Shown here piece after piece: positions 6,085 to 14,701 of a stretch of DNA of 39,575 bases (within the stretch, counting starts at the first letter, position 1; each line of letters starts with the position of its first letter). Below the pieces are notes generated by a model that saw only the letters and a list, made by a program, of their open reading frames with translations, ran no database searches and was not told the DNA's origin. Where the stretch lies: contig JAVKDP010000016.1 of NCBI GenBank assembly GCA_040222185.1, forward strand, positions 1-39,575, in the 5' to 3' direction. This DNA comes from JAVKDP01 sp040222185. Its GTDB lineage: Bacteria > Bacteroidota > Rhodothermia > Balneolales > Balneolaceae. A program made the translations under genes and the position numbers.

Positions 6085-8130
6085 TTAATCAATTGCTTTA
6101 AACCTAACGGCTAACCCTCCTCCTTTGGCCATATTTATGTTTATGATACTAGAAGCAGTTACTAATCGATCATATTTCAAAAAGGAGAATGGGTTGTTTT
6201 GCCAATCTGCATCAGGCCCATCCTCATAGAACTGAGCTTCATAAGTTATTCCCTCTTCCAAAAAACTCAATCTTATTTTAAAACTTCTGGCCTGCTCATC
6301 GGTAACAGAGCCTAAATACCAATCATCTGAATTCCGATCTTTCCTGACAATGGTTACATACTCTCCTATTTCAGCGTTAATCACTTCTGTAAATTCCCAG
6401 TCAACCGGCACATCTTTTATAAATTCGAAAAGCTCCGGGTTTTTCTCGTAATTCTTTAAGAGATCTGAAGCCATTTGCAGTGGGCTATAAATAACTACAT
6501 AAAGTGCCAGCTCACCTACAATAGTTGAGTTTACTCTATTATCTGGGCGGGTTTCGTCGTTATCTTCTAAAAGTAAATCTAATACACCCGGTGTATAATC
6601 AAATGGCCCCGATAGCATTCTTGTAAAAACTATACTTGTAATATGATCCGGAGGATTACCCCCATCACCTGACCATGCATTATACTCTTGCCCGCGCGCT
6701 CCCTCTCTGGTTAGCATGTTAGGCCAGGTTCTTCGGATGCCTGTATCCTTTATTGGCTCGTGAACATTGAGCATGATTTTGTGTTCAGCAGCCTTTTCTA
6801 CAACATGGCGATAATGCCGAACCATAAATTGCCCATGATGCCATTGTCCATTCGCGATCATATCACCTACATAACCTGACTTTATGGCCCTAACTCCTAA
6901 ACTTTCGTATAGCTCGAATGCTTCATCAATTTGAGATTCATAGTTTTCGATACCTGTTGAGGTTTCATTATGCATAATTATGTTTGTCCCTTTACTCAGT
7001 GCATAGGTGGTTAAGTAATTAAGGTCATAATCAGGGTAAGGAGTAGTGAAGTTGAACTGGTCTGAGTTTGCGATCCAGTTTCCATCCCACCCAATATTCC
7101 AACCTTCTACCAGTATACCATCAAAACCATGTTCCGCTGCAAAATCTATATACTCTTTGGTATACCCGGTTTTTGCTCCGTGCTTTTCTCCTGAACTCCA
7201 TGTTTTGGTATTTAGATGCATATCCCACCAAATTCCGATATACTTACCAGGTTTTATCCATGAAGTATCTTCAATCCTGCTTGGTTCATTCAAGTTCAAC
7301 TCTAAATAATTTGTAACCAACTCAGCAGCAGCCTCATTTATTTTGATAGTTCTCCATGGAGAAACGAATGGAGTGCTGGCTCTCACTTTATGATTTGTTC
7401 CGTCCATCCAGGGAAATAATGTAGCTTGAAACCTATTATCTCCCCGATTAATAAGTGACATTGAAGAATAATCGGTAAGTGCTGCTTCATGAAAACTCAG
7501 GTACAAGTCATCTTTTGTTTTCATTGTAATCGGGGTAGCTGCTGTATCTACTTCTGAAGCTTTTGAAGAAATTGTTAAATGCTCATACCGGTTCGGTATA
7601 TAGGCTTGTATCCACCATGTGTCATGGTCTCCACTTAATACGAATTCTGTTTCTTCTTCCATTATAACAAAGCTCTTAAGAGTATTTTGCTCAGGCCATT
7701 CATATCTGAACCCAAGTCCATCATCATAAAGCCGAAAGATTAGATTCATCCTTTTGCCAGACTCGTGCTCCAAATAAACTTTTAATTCTGTATGATTATC
7801 CGAGATCGTTTTAGCCTCTCCCCAGGGCTGAGTCCAGATACTTGATGAGTCCCTTTTTTGATAACTCACAAATTCAAAAAACTGGTTTAAGTCTGCTTTC
7901 TCAAGCTTTACCCCAAGTTTAGACGGTTTAATTATTGAGACTCCATTTCTGGATAGTGAATAGTATGGTACTCCTTCATCTAAAGTAAAAGTGAGCTCAA
8001 GTATCTTATTCGGAGACTGAATTGCCTGAGTATCCTCAGAAGAAACTTGAGTCCCTAAATCGGCTTGAGGTATTGGGTTAAAAGAAATAGTGAATAGAAC
8101 GTTGACCAATACAAAACTTAATGTCTTCAT
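6085..8130 (-). CDS. Glycoside hydrolase family 97 (SusB-like alpha-glucosidase)
   Basis: GH97 enzymes cleave alpha-glucosides (or alpha-galactosides) in the periplasm; Bacteroides SusB is the model. The 681-residue length fits: an N-terminal beta-sandwich, a (beta/alpha)8 barrel and a C-terminal beta domain. Acidic residues lie at E389 (IIMHNETSTG), E458 (NVHEP) and E482 (RGQEYNAW). Their spacing of 69 and 24 equals that of the SusB catalytic glutamates as I remember them (439, 508, 532). AIKSGYVGDM has Gly where retaining members have an Asp nucleophile, so an inverting alpha-glucosidase is likely (inference). The N-terminus (MKTLSFVLVNVLFTISF) is a plausible signal peptide. It stands alone, about 11 kb from the SusCD pair. 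Confidence 0.92.
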   Translation of the reverse strand: MKTLSFVLVNVLFTISFNPIPQADLGTQVSSEDTQAIQSPNKILELTFTLDEGVPYYSLSRNGVSIIKPSKLGVKLEKADLNQFFEFVSYQKRDSSSIWTQPWGEAKTISDNHTELKVYLEHESGKRMNLIFRLYDDGLGFRYEWPEQNTLKSFVIMEEETEFVLSGDHDTWWIQAYIPNRYEHLTISSKASEVDTAATPITMKTKDDLYLSFHEAALTDYSSMSLINRGDNRFQATLFPWMDGTNHKVRASTPFVSPWRTIKINEAAAELVTNYLELNLNEPSRIEDTSWIKPGKYIGIWWDMHLNTKTWSSGEKHGAKTGYTKEYIDFAAEHGFDGILVEGWNIGWDGNWIANSDQFNFTTPYPDYDLNYLTTYALSKGTNIIMHNETSTGIENYESQIDEAFELYESLGVRAIKSGYVGDMIANGQWHHGQFMVRHYRHVVEKAAEHKIMLNVHEPIKDTGIRRTWPNMLTREGARGQEYNAWSGDGGNPPDHITSIVFTRMLSGPFDYTPGVLDLLLEDNDETRPDNRVNSTIVGELALYVVIYSPLQMASDLLKNYEKNPELFEFIKDVPVDWEFTEVINAEIGEYVTIVRKDRNSDDWYLGSVTDEQARSFKIRLSFLEEGITYEAQFYEDGPDADWQNNPFSFLKYDRLVTASSIININMAKGGGLAVRFKAID

Positions 8131-8249
8131 TTTTATACCTATTTTGAAAGCATTATGAATGATTTTAGATATGAAATTTGTTACTCATTTGTGATACTCA
8201 TCGAGTATGTATTTCGTTTATTATTACTTAAATAAACTGATGTAAAATT

Positions 8250-8864
8250 ATGATGAAGAAATTATTTATTACCGGGCTTTTTTTGAGCCTTTCAACAATT
8301 ACTATTGCACAGGATATGAACAAAAAAACTGAGATTGCTACATTTGGAGCTGGCTGTTTCTGGTGTGTCGAAGCCATCTATGAACTAGTTGAAGGAGTAG
8401 AACATGTTGAATCTGGTTATTCCGGAGGGCATATCGAAAACCCAACTTACAGACAAGTTACTTCGGGAAGATCAGGTCATGTAGAAGTGGCCAGGATTCA
8501 CTTCGATCCAGATGTTATTTCATATGAACAACTACTTGAAGTACTTTGGCACACCCACGACCCAACTACTTTAAATCGCCAGGGAAATGATGTTGGAACA
8601 CAATATAGGTCTGTTATCTATTACCACTCTGAAAAACAGAAAGCTATCGCTGAGTCTTCTTTAAAAAGAACTGATGCGTCTGGTTTATGGAAAGATCCAA
8701 TTGTTACTACTATTGAGCCAATACAAAATTACTATGTAGCTGAAAACTATCACCAGGATTACTTTGAAAACAATCCTAATGCAGGATATTGTTCCTATGT
8801 GATTGCCCCAAAGGTGAAAAAGTTCAAAAAAGAGTATGAACACCTTTTGAAAAAAAACTCTTGA
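8250..8864 (+). CDS. msrA: Peptide-methionine (S)-S-oxide reductase MsrA, exported
   Basis: MsrA reduces methionine-S-sulfoxide in damaged proteins. The catalytic motif GAGCFWCVEA places the active Cys at residue 36 counted from the first of two adjacent ATGs (8250 and 8253; the choice is open). HVESGYSGGHIENPTY, EVLWHTHDPTTLNRQGNDVGTQYRS (here cut as EVLWHTHDPTTLN, then QGNDVGTQYRS) and YHQDYFENNP are family signatures. GYCSY near the C-terminus may hold the resolving Cys. An N-terminal signal (KKLFITGLFLSLSTITIAQ) indicates a periplasmic form, likely repairing envelope proteins. A strong terminator follows. Confidence 0.95.
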   Translation: MMKKLFITGLFLSLSTITIAQDMNKKTEIATFGAGCFWCVEAIYELVEGVEHVESGYSGGHIENPTYRQVTSGRSGHVEVARIHFDPDVISYEQLLEVLWHTHDPTTLNRQGNDVGTQYRSVIYYHSEKQKAIAESSLKRTDASGLWKDPIVTTIEPIQNYYVAENYHQDYFENNPNAGYCSYVIAPKVKKFKKEYEHLLKKNS

Positions 8865-8867
8865 TTT

Positions 8868-8904
8868 AAAAAGCCTCATGAAATGTTTCATGAGGCTTTT
8901 TTTT
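8868..8904 (+). terminator. Intrinsic terminator after msrA
   Basis: GCCTCATGAAA (8873-8883) pairs with TTTCATGAGGC (8886-8896). It is preceded by five A and followed by a run of T. It starts 4 bp after the msrA stop. Confidence 0.9.
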
Positions 8905-8961
8905 ACTACTAAAGTTTGGGTATCATTAAAGCGGTTTTGAATTTTAAACTAGCAGGTACAG

Positions 8962-10659
8962 ATGTTGAAAAAAACACTCTCAATAACACTTTTCGTTCTT
9001 TTCTTAGGGAGTAGTTATTCGTTTGGTCAAGCCTCTCTTGTTCCTGTATACCACCAGGTTTATGACTGGATGCACTATCAAAGAATAAGAGGAAATGCTC
9101 CGTTTTATAATTATGAGGCATTACCTTTGACCCGGGGTCAAATTACATCAGTATTGAACCAAATTGATGAATCTGATATTAATCAAAAAGACAAACATGT
9201 ATTACGTAGTTATCTTAGAGAATTCTCCGTTGATAGCTTAAGAAATTACGAAACCAACTCCTTCATTCAAGGGTCTGGCAGATTCTACAACAGAGCAAAA
9301 GATTTGATCTTCTCTGATGAAGAACCTCACCTATATGTTTGGGACGATAAGCATGCAACCATTGCATTTGATTGGTTTCCTGGTCGGGGGGCTGTATTCG
9401 TAGAAGATGGCGATCAAAGCTTTTCTGCTCCTTACTATACTTATGGTGGCATAAGATCTTATGGTACTCTTTCTAATGTAATCGGATACCATTATGAACA
9501 ATGGAGAGCTGTGCAAGTTGGCGATGATGAAGCTTTCAGATATCTACCTTTCTTAAGCAGAAATTGGAAATTTATCACAGGAGAATTTTTTAATAAGCAC
9601 CATCTGGAAGCATTTGCTGGATTTCATAAGAATTACTGGTCTCTTCATATTGGTCGAGGCACATTAAAATATGGAGTGGGATCCAGAAACAATCTTGTTT
9701 ACTCTCGAGAAGGGATACCATTTGATTGGATAAGACTAAATATTAATTCAAAATACTTTAAATACTCTATGATCCAAGGTTCTTTGTCTTGGGAAACTAG
9801 AACAAAAGAATTGGAAGGCTATCCTGGTACTTTCACCAGAATCTCTCCGAGTAGGTATACTTTGCATCAAAGGTTACAATTCCAACCTGCTAAATGGATA
9901 AGTTTTGGGTTCTATGAATTAATCAACTATAGTAATAGAGAGATTGAGATACCCTATTTAAATCCAGTTAATAGGCTATCTATTGCTGAATGGGAGCAAC
10001 AAGATCAAGATAACGGCTTTGCAGGTATTGAAGGAGTTCTAAGACCCATTAGAGGCTTAGAACTTTATGGAGAAATTCTTATTGATGACCTTGGGGACTC
10101 AGATGATATATTTAAATGGGAGAAAAGAAATGCAAGTAATAGCACTTTTGCACGCTATCTAGGAATAAAGTATGCTTTAAAAACTGGCACTGTCCTTAAT
10201 ATTGATTATCAACGAATTGAAGCATCCTTGTATGCGCACAAATTACCATTAAACGCACACTCTGAAAAAGGTATTGGACTGGGTAGTCAGGTTGGACCAA
10301 ATGGTGATGAGTTATCAATTGGGATTGAACAGTGGCTCTCTCACAGAACAAGAATTTCACTTCAGTATGATTATAACCGACATGGATTGAACTACTTTGA
10401 TGAAAATGGCATTTTCATTGATGCTGGAGGTGATATCAATGAGAGTTATACTATTGATCCCGAAACGGGTGATAATATTCGCCCATCTGAATTTTTAGGC
10501 GGAGATCTTCATCGGTGGAATCGGTACAATATTGAAGCAAGTTATGAACCATGGAGAGGCTTCAAGCTTGCTGCTGAATATTCCTTTCGATCAATGCTTG
10601 AAGGAGGGCAATTATTAGATCTATCAGTATTTAATTTTACACTTCTGATTGGTTACTAA
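8962..10659 (+). CDS. Outer-membrane beta-barrel, Wzi-like capsule assembly family
   Basis: A 565-residue exported protein. The signal peptide is MLKKTLSITLFVLFLGSSYS, with FGQ at the cleavage site. A short helical N-terminal region follows (VYHQVYDWMHYQRIRG, LPLTRGQITSVLNQI). The rest is barrel-like sequence with alternating aromatic strands (YWSLHIGRGTLKYGVGSRNN, WISFGFYELINYSNREIEIP) ending in FNFTLLIGY. The N-terminal pattern and the length resemble Wzi-family proteins, which in Bacteroidota are outer-membrane proteins linked to surface polysaccharide. No capsule genes are next to it, so the role is inferred from resemblance only; a generic barrel of another family remains possible. Confidence 0.6.
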   Translation: MLKKTLSITLFVLFLGSSYSFGQASLVPVYHQVYDWMHYQRIRGNAPFYNYEALPLTRGQITSVLNQIDESDINQKDKHVLRSYLREFSVDSLRNYETNSFIQGSGRFYNRAKDLIFSDEEPHLYVWDDKHATIAFDWFPGRGAVFVEDGDQSFSAPYYTYGGIRSYGTLSNVIGYHYEQWRAVQVGDDEAFRYLPFLSRNWKFITGEFFNKHHLEAFAGFHKNYWSLHIGRGTLKYGVGSRNNLVYSREGIPFDWIRLNINSKYFKYSMIQGSLSWETRTKELEGYPGTFTRISPSRYTLHQRLQFQPAKWISFGFYELINYSNREIEIPYLNPVNRLSIAEWEQQDQDNGFAGIEGVLRPIRGLELYGEILIDDLGDSDDIFKWEKRNASNSTFARYLGIKYALKTGTVLNIDYQRIEASLYAHKLPLNAHSEKGIGLGSQVGPNGDELSIGIEQWLSHRTRISLQYDYNRHGLNYFDENGIFIDAGGDINESYTIDPETGDNIRPSEFLGGDLHRWNRYNIEASYEPWRGFKLAAEYSFRSMLEGGQLLDLSVFNFTLLIGY

Positions 10660-10703
10660 ATCTCTTTTCACGTTCTTTACATCAAGCTTTTAAAGTATAA
10701 TTG

Positions 10704-11804
10704 ATGAAAAAATATCTAGCGCTCTTTTCTTTTTTTCTTATAAGCATGAGTATTTCAGCTCAGGATACTGAGATGAAAATGAGTTTTGAAGAATATAATC
10801 CCACCTCTACTCTTGTTATACCTGGAGATTTTGTCAAAAAAGCTAAATACCCATTTATTGATGTCCATAATCATCAATGGAGAATGGCTACTCAAGACAA
10901 TCATGCTGTTGCACTTACAATGGATACTTTAAATATGATGGTCATGGTGAATCTAAGTGGTAGATCAGGTGACCAGCTAAGTAATATGGTAAAGGCCGCA
11001 AATAGTCAGGCACCAAATAGGTTTATTGTTTTTGCTAACCTGAATTTTGATGATATTGATGACCCCAGTTGGACTCAAAAAACCGTCGATCAACTTACTA
11101 GAGATGTAGAAAACGGAGCAAATGGCTTAAAAATATTCAAAAATCTAGGGCTCACTGTTCTTGATTCAGATGGTAACCGTATTCAAACTGATGACCCCAG
11201 GTTAGACCCTATTTGGGCCAAGTGTGGTGAGTTAGGTATCCCGGTATTGATTCACACTGGGGAGCCAGCAATTTTTTGGGCTCCTATTGATGAAAAAAAT
11301 GAACGCTGGTTAGAAATGAAGCAATTTCCTAACCGACATCGGGGCGATTCTACCAGGTTTCCCAGTTGGGAGGTTGTGATCCAAGAACAATGGAATGTCT
11401 TCCGAAAACATCCGGAAACCAACTTTATCAATGCTCATATGGGCTGGATGGCAAATGATCTCGATCGTCTTGGCCAACATCTTGATGAATTCCCAAATGT
11501 TTTCACAGAAATAGGTGCGATATTAGCTGAGTTAGGTAGACAGCCCAGATTCGCAAAAGATTTCTTCATTAAGTATCAGGATAGAATAATGTTTGGCAAA
11601 GATACATGGAGACCTGAAGAGTATTATGTCTATTTCAGGGTTTTAGAAAGTACTGATGAGTACTTTGATTATTACCGTAAACGCCATGCTTTCTGGAAAA
11701 TGTATGGCCTGGGGTTGCCCGATAATGTCCTAAAAAAGTTGTACTATAAAAATGCGCTGGAAGTGATCCCGAATATTGATCGTTCCTTATTCCCGGATGA
11801 TTGA
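10704..11804 (+). CDS. Secreted amidohydrolase (amidohydrolase-2 type)
   Basis: A metal-dependent hydrolase of the TIM-barrel amidohydrolase superfamily, substrate unknown. The signal peptide (KKYLALFSFFLISMSISAQ) sends it to the periplasm or beyond. The metal-binding HxH is at residues 55 and 57 (FIDVHNHQW). GANGLKIFKNLG offers a Lys, IHTGEP and NAHMGW offer further His ligands, and FGKDTW supplies the catalytic Asp. All are in the order expected for the family. The frame also allows a TTG at 10701, but the ATG at 10704 is preferred. It lies 44 bp after the Wzi-like gene in the same direction and may share its transcript. Secretion is unusual, as most relatives are cytosolic. Confidence 0.82.
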   Translation: MKKYLALFSFFLISMSISAQDTEMKMSFEEYNPTSTLVIPGDFVKKAKYPFIDVHNHQWRMATQDNHAVALTMDTLNMMVMVNLSGRSGDQLSNMVKAANSQAPNRFIVFANLNFDDIDDPSWTQKTVDQLTRDVENGANGLKIFKNLGLTVLDSDGNRIQTDDPRLDPIWAKCGELGIPVLIHTGEPAIFWAPIDEKNERWLEMKQFPNRHRGDSTRFPSWEVVIQEQWNVFRKHPETNFINAHMGWMANDLDRLGQHLDEFPNVFTEIGAILAELGRQPRFAKDFFIKYQDRIMFGKDTWRPEEYYVYFRVLESTDEYFDYYRKRHAFWKMYGLGLPDNVLKKLYYKNALEVIPNIDRSLFPDD

Positions 11805-11897
11805 TTGATATAGGTTACTAGCCTAGTTACAAAAATTCTATTTCTGATCCTTGCCCTGACAAAGTAGGTTTCAATACATTTAACAACCATTACTATT

Positions 11898-14006
11898 ATG
11901 AAGCTCTATTTAACAGGGATACTAGCACTTATACTTTTTAGCTCAACACCCACCCTTTTTGCTCAAACCCAAATTGATCTTCCTATTACCTTTCAAGATA
12001 GTACAATAGATTATACTCTTACTGATTTTGGAGATGCACTTACAATTGTAGATCGCGACCCTAATGATACTACCAATACTGTTGCTATTACTACAAAAAC
12101 AGTTGGTGCGGCTACCTGGGCTGGTACAACAATGAGTACTCCAAATGGACTTGCTACACCGATTCCGTTTACTGAAAATGATACCAAAATAAGTGTCCTT
12201 GTTTACGCACCAGCAGCTGGGATTCCAGTTCGTTTAAAAGCAGAAGACCATACCAACAATACCTTAACAGCAGAAACCGAAGTAAATACCACTGCTGCAG
12301 GCTGGCAAAAACTCGTTTTCGATTTTAGTATGGTCGCGCCAGGTACCAACCCCTTTAATCTTAGTACTAATTTTGATATGCTTTCTATCTTTTTCGACTT
12401 TGGATCGGAAGGAAACGGAGCCATTTATTACTGGGATGAAGTAAATTTTGGTGAAGGTACACCTGGCTCAGATGTTACATTAAGTGATATTCTTGTTTCT
12501 GATGTAAGCATTCCAGGTTTTAACCCCGAAATTTTAAACTATGAGATTGAACTCGACTCCGGAACTGTAGATAGCCCAACTATTTCTGCTTTCACAACCG
12601 ACACCGCTGCCACTTATGAAGTTTTCTTACCAGAATCTTTACCTGGAAAAGCTACCATCGTTGTTTTAGGCTCAGATGGGTTTACAAGATCAACCTATTC
12701 AATTGAATTCAAACTACCCGCTGTTGCTTTCCCCGAATTGTCTTTACCTATTAATTTTGAAGATGGGCCGTACGACTTTATTGACTTTGACGGAGGAACT
12801 GCCAGCGTAATTGTAAACCCACACTCTAACGAATTGAATAGTAGTGCTACTGTAGCCCGAATCATAAAAAGTGATGGGGCACCATGGGCTGGTAGTAAGC
12901 TTATACTACATGAGAAACTCGATTTCACAAATAACAATTCGTTTTCAATGAAAGTTTTTTCGCCGCGGGCAGACATACCAATCCTCTTTAAGCTCGAAAG
13001 TGAGAGTGGAGCTGAACCGGATAATATTGTAAATACTACGAAAGCCAATGAGTGGGAAACGATCGTGTGGAATTATCCTGATGCAGCAAGCGGGGAATAT
13101 GATCAAATTGTATTTATGTTTGACTTTGGCACTGTTGGAGATGGTTCAGATGACTTTACATTTCTGTTCGATGATATAATACATTTTAATGATCCAGGAG
13201 CATTATCAAAAATTGACCTCCCGGTAACTTTCCAAAATGAAACCACTAGCTATGAGATGACAGACTTTGGTGGAAACGTAACCGAACTTGGAGCTGACCC
13301 AACCAACTCAAACAATACTGTAGGTATTACGACAAAAACCCAGGATTCCGAGACCTGGGCTGGAACTACGATTGGAACTGAGTTGGGCTTTGCTAATGCA
13401 ATACCATTTCACGCTAATGAAACTAGAATGAATGTTAGAGTTTATTCTCCTACTATAGGTATCCCAGTTCGCTTAAAGGCAGAAGACCATGGAGATCCAA
13501 CCTTGACTGCAGAAACAGAAGCAATCACTACCAAAGCTAACGAATGGGAGACACTTGTCTTCGACTTCAGTAATGTAGCATCTGGAACAAACCCATTTAA
13601 TCTAAATACCAACTTTGATAAACTATCTATCTTCTTCGACTTTAATACCAAAGGGAATGGAGATGTGTATTATTGGGATAATGTTGCTTTTAGCAATGTT
13701 GAACTTACTTCATCTGAGGAAGACATTGATTTTACTATACCAAACAAAACCGAGATCATAGGCTCTTATCCAAATCCATTTAATCCTTCTACCAACATTC
13801 TATTTAATGTTGAGAAGGCTCAGAATGTAGAAATAACCGTTTATACAACATTGGGAAGAAAGGTGGAAACCATTTTCTCAGGAAATAAACCTGCGGGACA
13901 ACATAGTACAACCTGGAATGCTACTAGTTCAGCTACAGGTGTTTATTTTATAAGGATGACTTCAGCTACTAAAATGAGTACCATTAAAGTTCTCTTGATA
14001 AAATAA
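11898..14006 (+). CDS. Secreted modular protein: three related beta-sandwich modules, cadherin-like domain, T9SS-type sorting domain
   Basis: A 702-residue exported protein (signal peptide to about residue 23, LFAQ). Modules 1 (about 24-195) and 3 (about 435-600) are close repeats sharing IPVRLKAEDH, LTAETE, GTNPFNL and LSIFFDF. Module 2 (about 275-430) is a diverged copy (DIPILFKLESESG, YDQIVFMFDFG). Between modules 1 and 2 lies a stretch like the cadherin-like beta-sandwich (VSIPGFNPEILNYEIELDSG). The C-terminal 80 residues form the sorting domain (SYPNPFNPSTNI ... GVYFIRM ... KVLLIK). No catalytic domain is seen. Modules of this look accompany Bacteroidota glycan-active proteins, so surface glycan binding is an inference. 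Confidence 0.78.
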   Translation: MKLYLTGILALILFSSTPTLFAQTQIDLPITFQDSTIDYTLTDFGDALTIVDRDPNDTTNTVAITTKTVGAATWAGTTMSTPNGLATPIPFTENDTKISVLVYAPAAGIPVRLKAEDHTNNTLTAETEVNTTAAGWQKLVFDFSMVAPGTNPFNLSTNFDMLSIFFDFGSEGNGAIYYWDEVNFGEGTPGSDVTLSDILVSDVSIPGFNPEILNYEIELDSGTVDSPTISAFTTDTAATYEVFLPESLPGKATIVVLGSDGFTRSTYSIEFKLPAVAFPELSLPINFEDGPYDFIDFDGGTASVIVNPHSNELNSSATVARIIKSDGAPWAGSKLILHEKLDFTNNNSFSMKVFSPRADIPILFKLESESGAEPDNIVNTTKANEWETIVWNYPDAASGEYDQIVFMFDFGTVGDGSDDFTFLFDDIIHFNDPGALSKIDLPVTFQNETTSYEMTDFGGNVTELGADPTNSNNTVGITTKTQDSETWAGTTIGTELGFANAIPFHANETRMNVRVYSPTIGIPVRLKAEDHGDPTLTAETEAITTKANEWETLVFDFSNVASGTNPFNLNTNFDKLSIFFDFNTKGNGDVYYWDNVAFSNVELTSSEEDIDFTIPNKTEIIGSYPNPFNPSTNILFNVEKAQNVEITVYTTLGRKVETIFSGNKPAGQHSTTWNATSSATGVYFIRMTSATKMSTIKVLLIK

Positions 14007-14093
14007 ATCGAACTCTCTTTTACAAAGTTAGGTTAGCATAATTCAAGGCTTATTAAGAAATTCTTTAACTCAAAAACCAAAAAAACTAGAATC

Positions 14094-14639
14094 ATGAAAT
14101 CATTATTAAAATTTGGGGCAGTTCTAACTCTTGCCATTCTTCTCTCTGCTGACACCTCTTTTGCTCAGCAACGTGGAATGGGAAATGGGAAAAGCCCTAG
14201 CGCTACAATCAGCCAAAATATTAGCAACAAAGCTACTGTAACTGTTGCTTATGGACGTCCGGGTTTAAAAGGCAGAGAACTTAGTACTCTAATCCATGAC
14301 AGGGCTAATGGCAAAGTATGGAGAACAGGTGCAAATGAAGCTACAGCAATTACTTTTTCTACGGATGTGATGTTTGGAGATGCAGAAGTAAAAGCTGGTT
14401 CTTACTCACTTTATACTATTCCTGGTGACGAAGAGTGGACTATAATTCTTAACAGTAAGTTTGAATGGGGAACAACTTATGACGAAACGAAAGATGTTGT
14501 TCGTGTAACTGCTGCTGTTGGTGAAGGCTCAAATCTTGAGAACTTCGAAATTTACTTTGATAACCTTACAGATAATATGGCTCATATGAACCTGCATTGG
14601 GCTACAACTAAGGTTGCTGTTCCTATCATGGTTAAATAA
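14094..14639 (+). CDS. DUF2911 family exported protein
   Basis: A 181-residue protein with signal peptide KSLLKFGAVLTLAILLSADTSFAQ. The body carries the DUF2911 pattern: VTVAYGRPGLKGRELSTLI, KVWRTGANEATAITFS, VKAGSYSLYTIPGDEEWTII and LNSKFEWGTTYDE. The family is common in Bacteroidota and has no known function; a periplasmic location is likely. It lies 87 bp after the modular protein and is followed by a terminator, so it is the end of a transcript. Confidence in the family is high because of the WRTGANEAT motif. Confidence 0.88.
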   Translation: MKSLLKFGAVLTLAILLSADTSFAQQRGMGNGKSPSATISQNISNKATVTVAYGRPGLKGRELSTLIHDRANGKVWRTGANEATAITFSTDVMFGDAEVKAGSYSLYTIPGDEEWTIILNSKFEWGTTYDETKDVVRVTAAVGEGSNLENFEIYFDNLTDNMAHMNLHWATTKVAVPIMVK

Positions 14640-14661
14640 TAAATCGATATTATTTACATTT

Positions 14662-14690
14662 AAAAAGGGTGCTTTATTGCGCCCTTTTTT
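14662..14690 (+). terminator. Intrinsic terminator after the DUF2911 gene
   Basis: AAAAAGGGTGC (14662-14672) pairs with GCGCCCTTTTT (14679-14689), with one G-T pair, around TTTATT. The T-run ends 11 bp before the next ATG, so the following gene must be expressed by read-through or a promoter inside this area. Confidence 0.85.
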
Positions 14691-14701
14691 ATTTTCCGTA
14701 T

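Noticed and set aside
5843..6088. Plus-strand open frame of 81 codons
   Set aside because: It runs through a terminator, the tRNA-Leu promoter and the whole tRNA; the encoded GGIGRHARLRG stretch is a translated tRNA.
7046..7316. Two plus-strand frames inside the GH97 gene
   Set aside because: Antisense shadows of a well-supported gene; no ribosome site and no family features.
10701..10703. TTG as start of the amidohydrolase
   Set aside because: The next codon is ATG and gives an equally good signal peptide.
14669..14701. GTG start extending the CotH-like protein
   Set aside because: The GTG lies within the terminator stem and the extension precedes a good signal peptide; ATG 14702 fits better.
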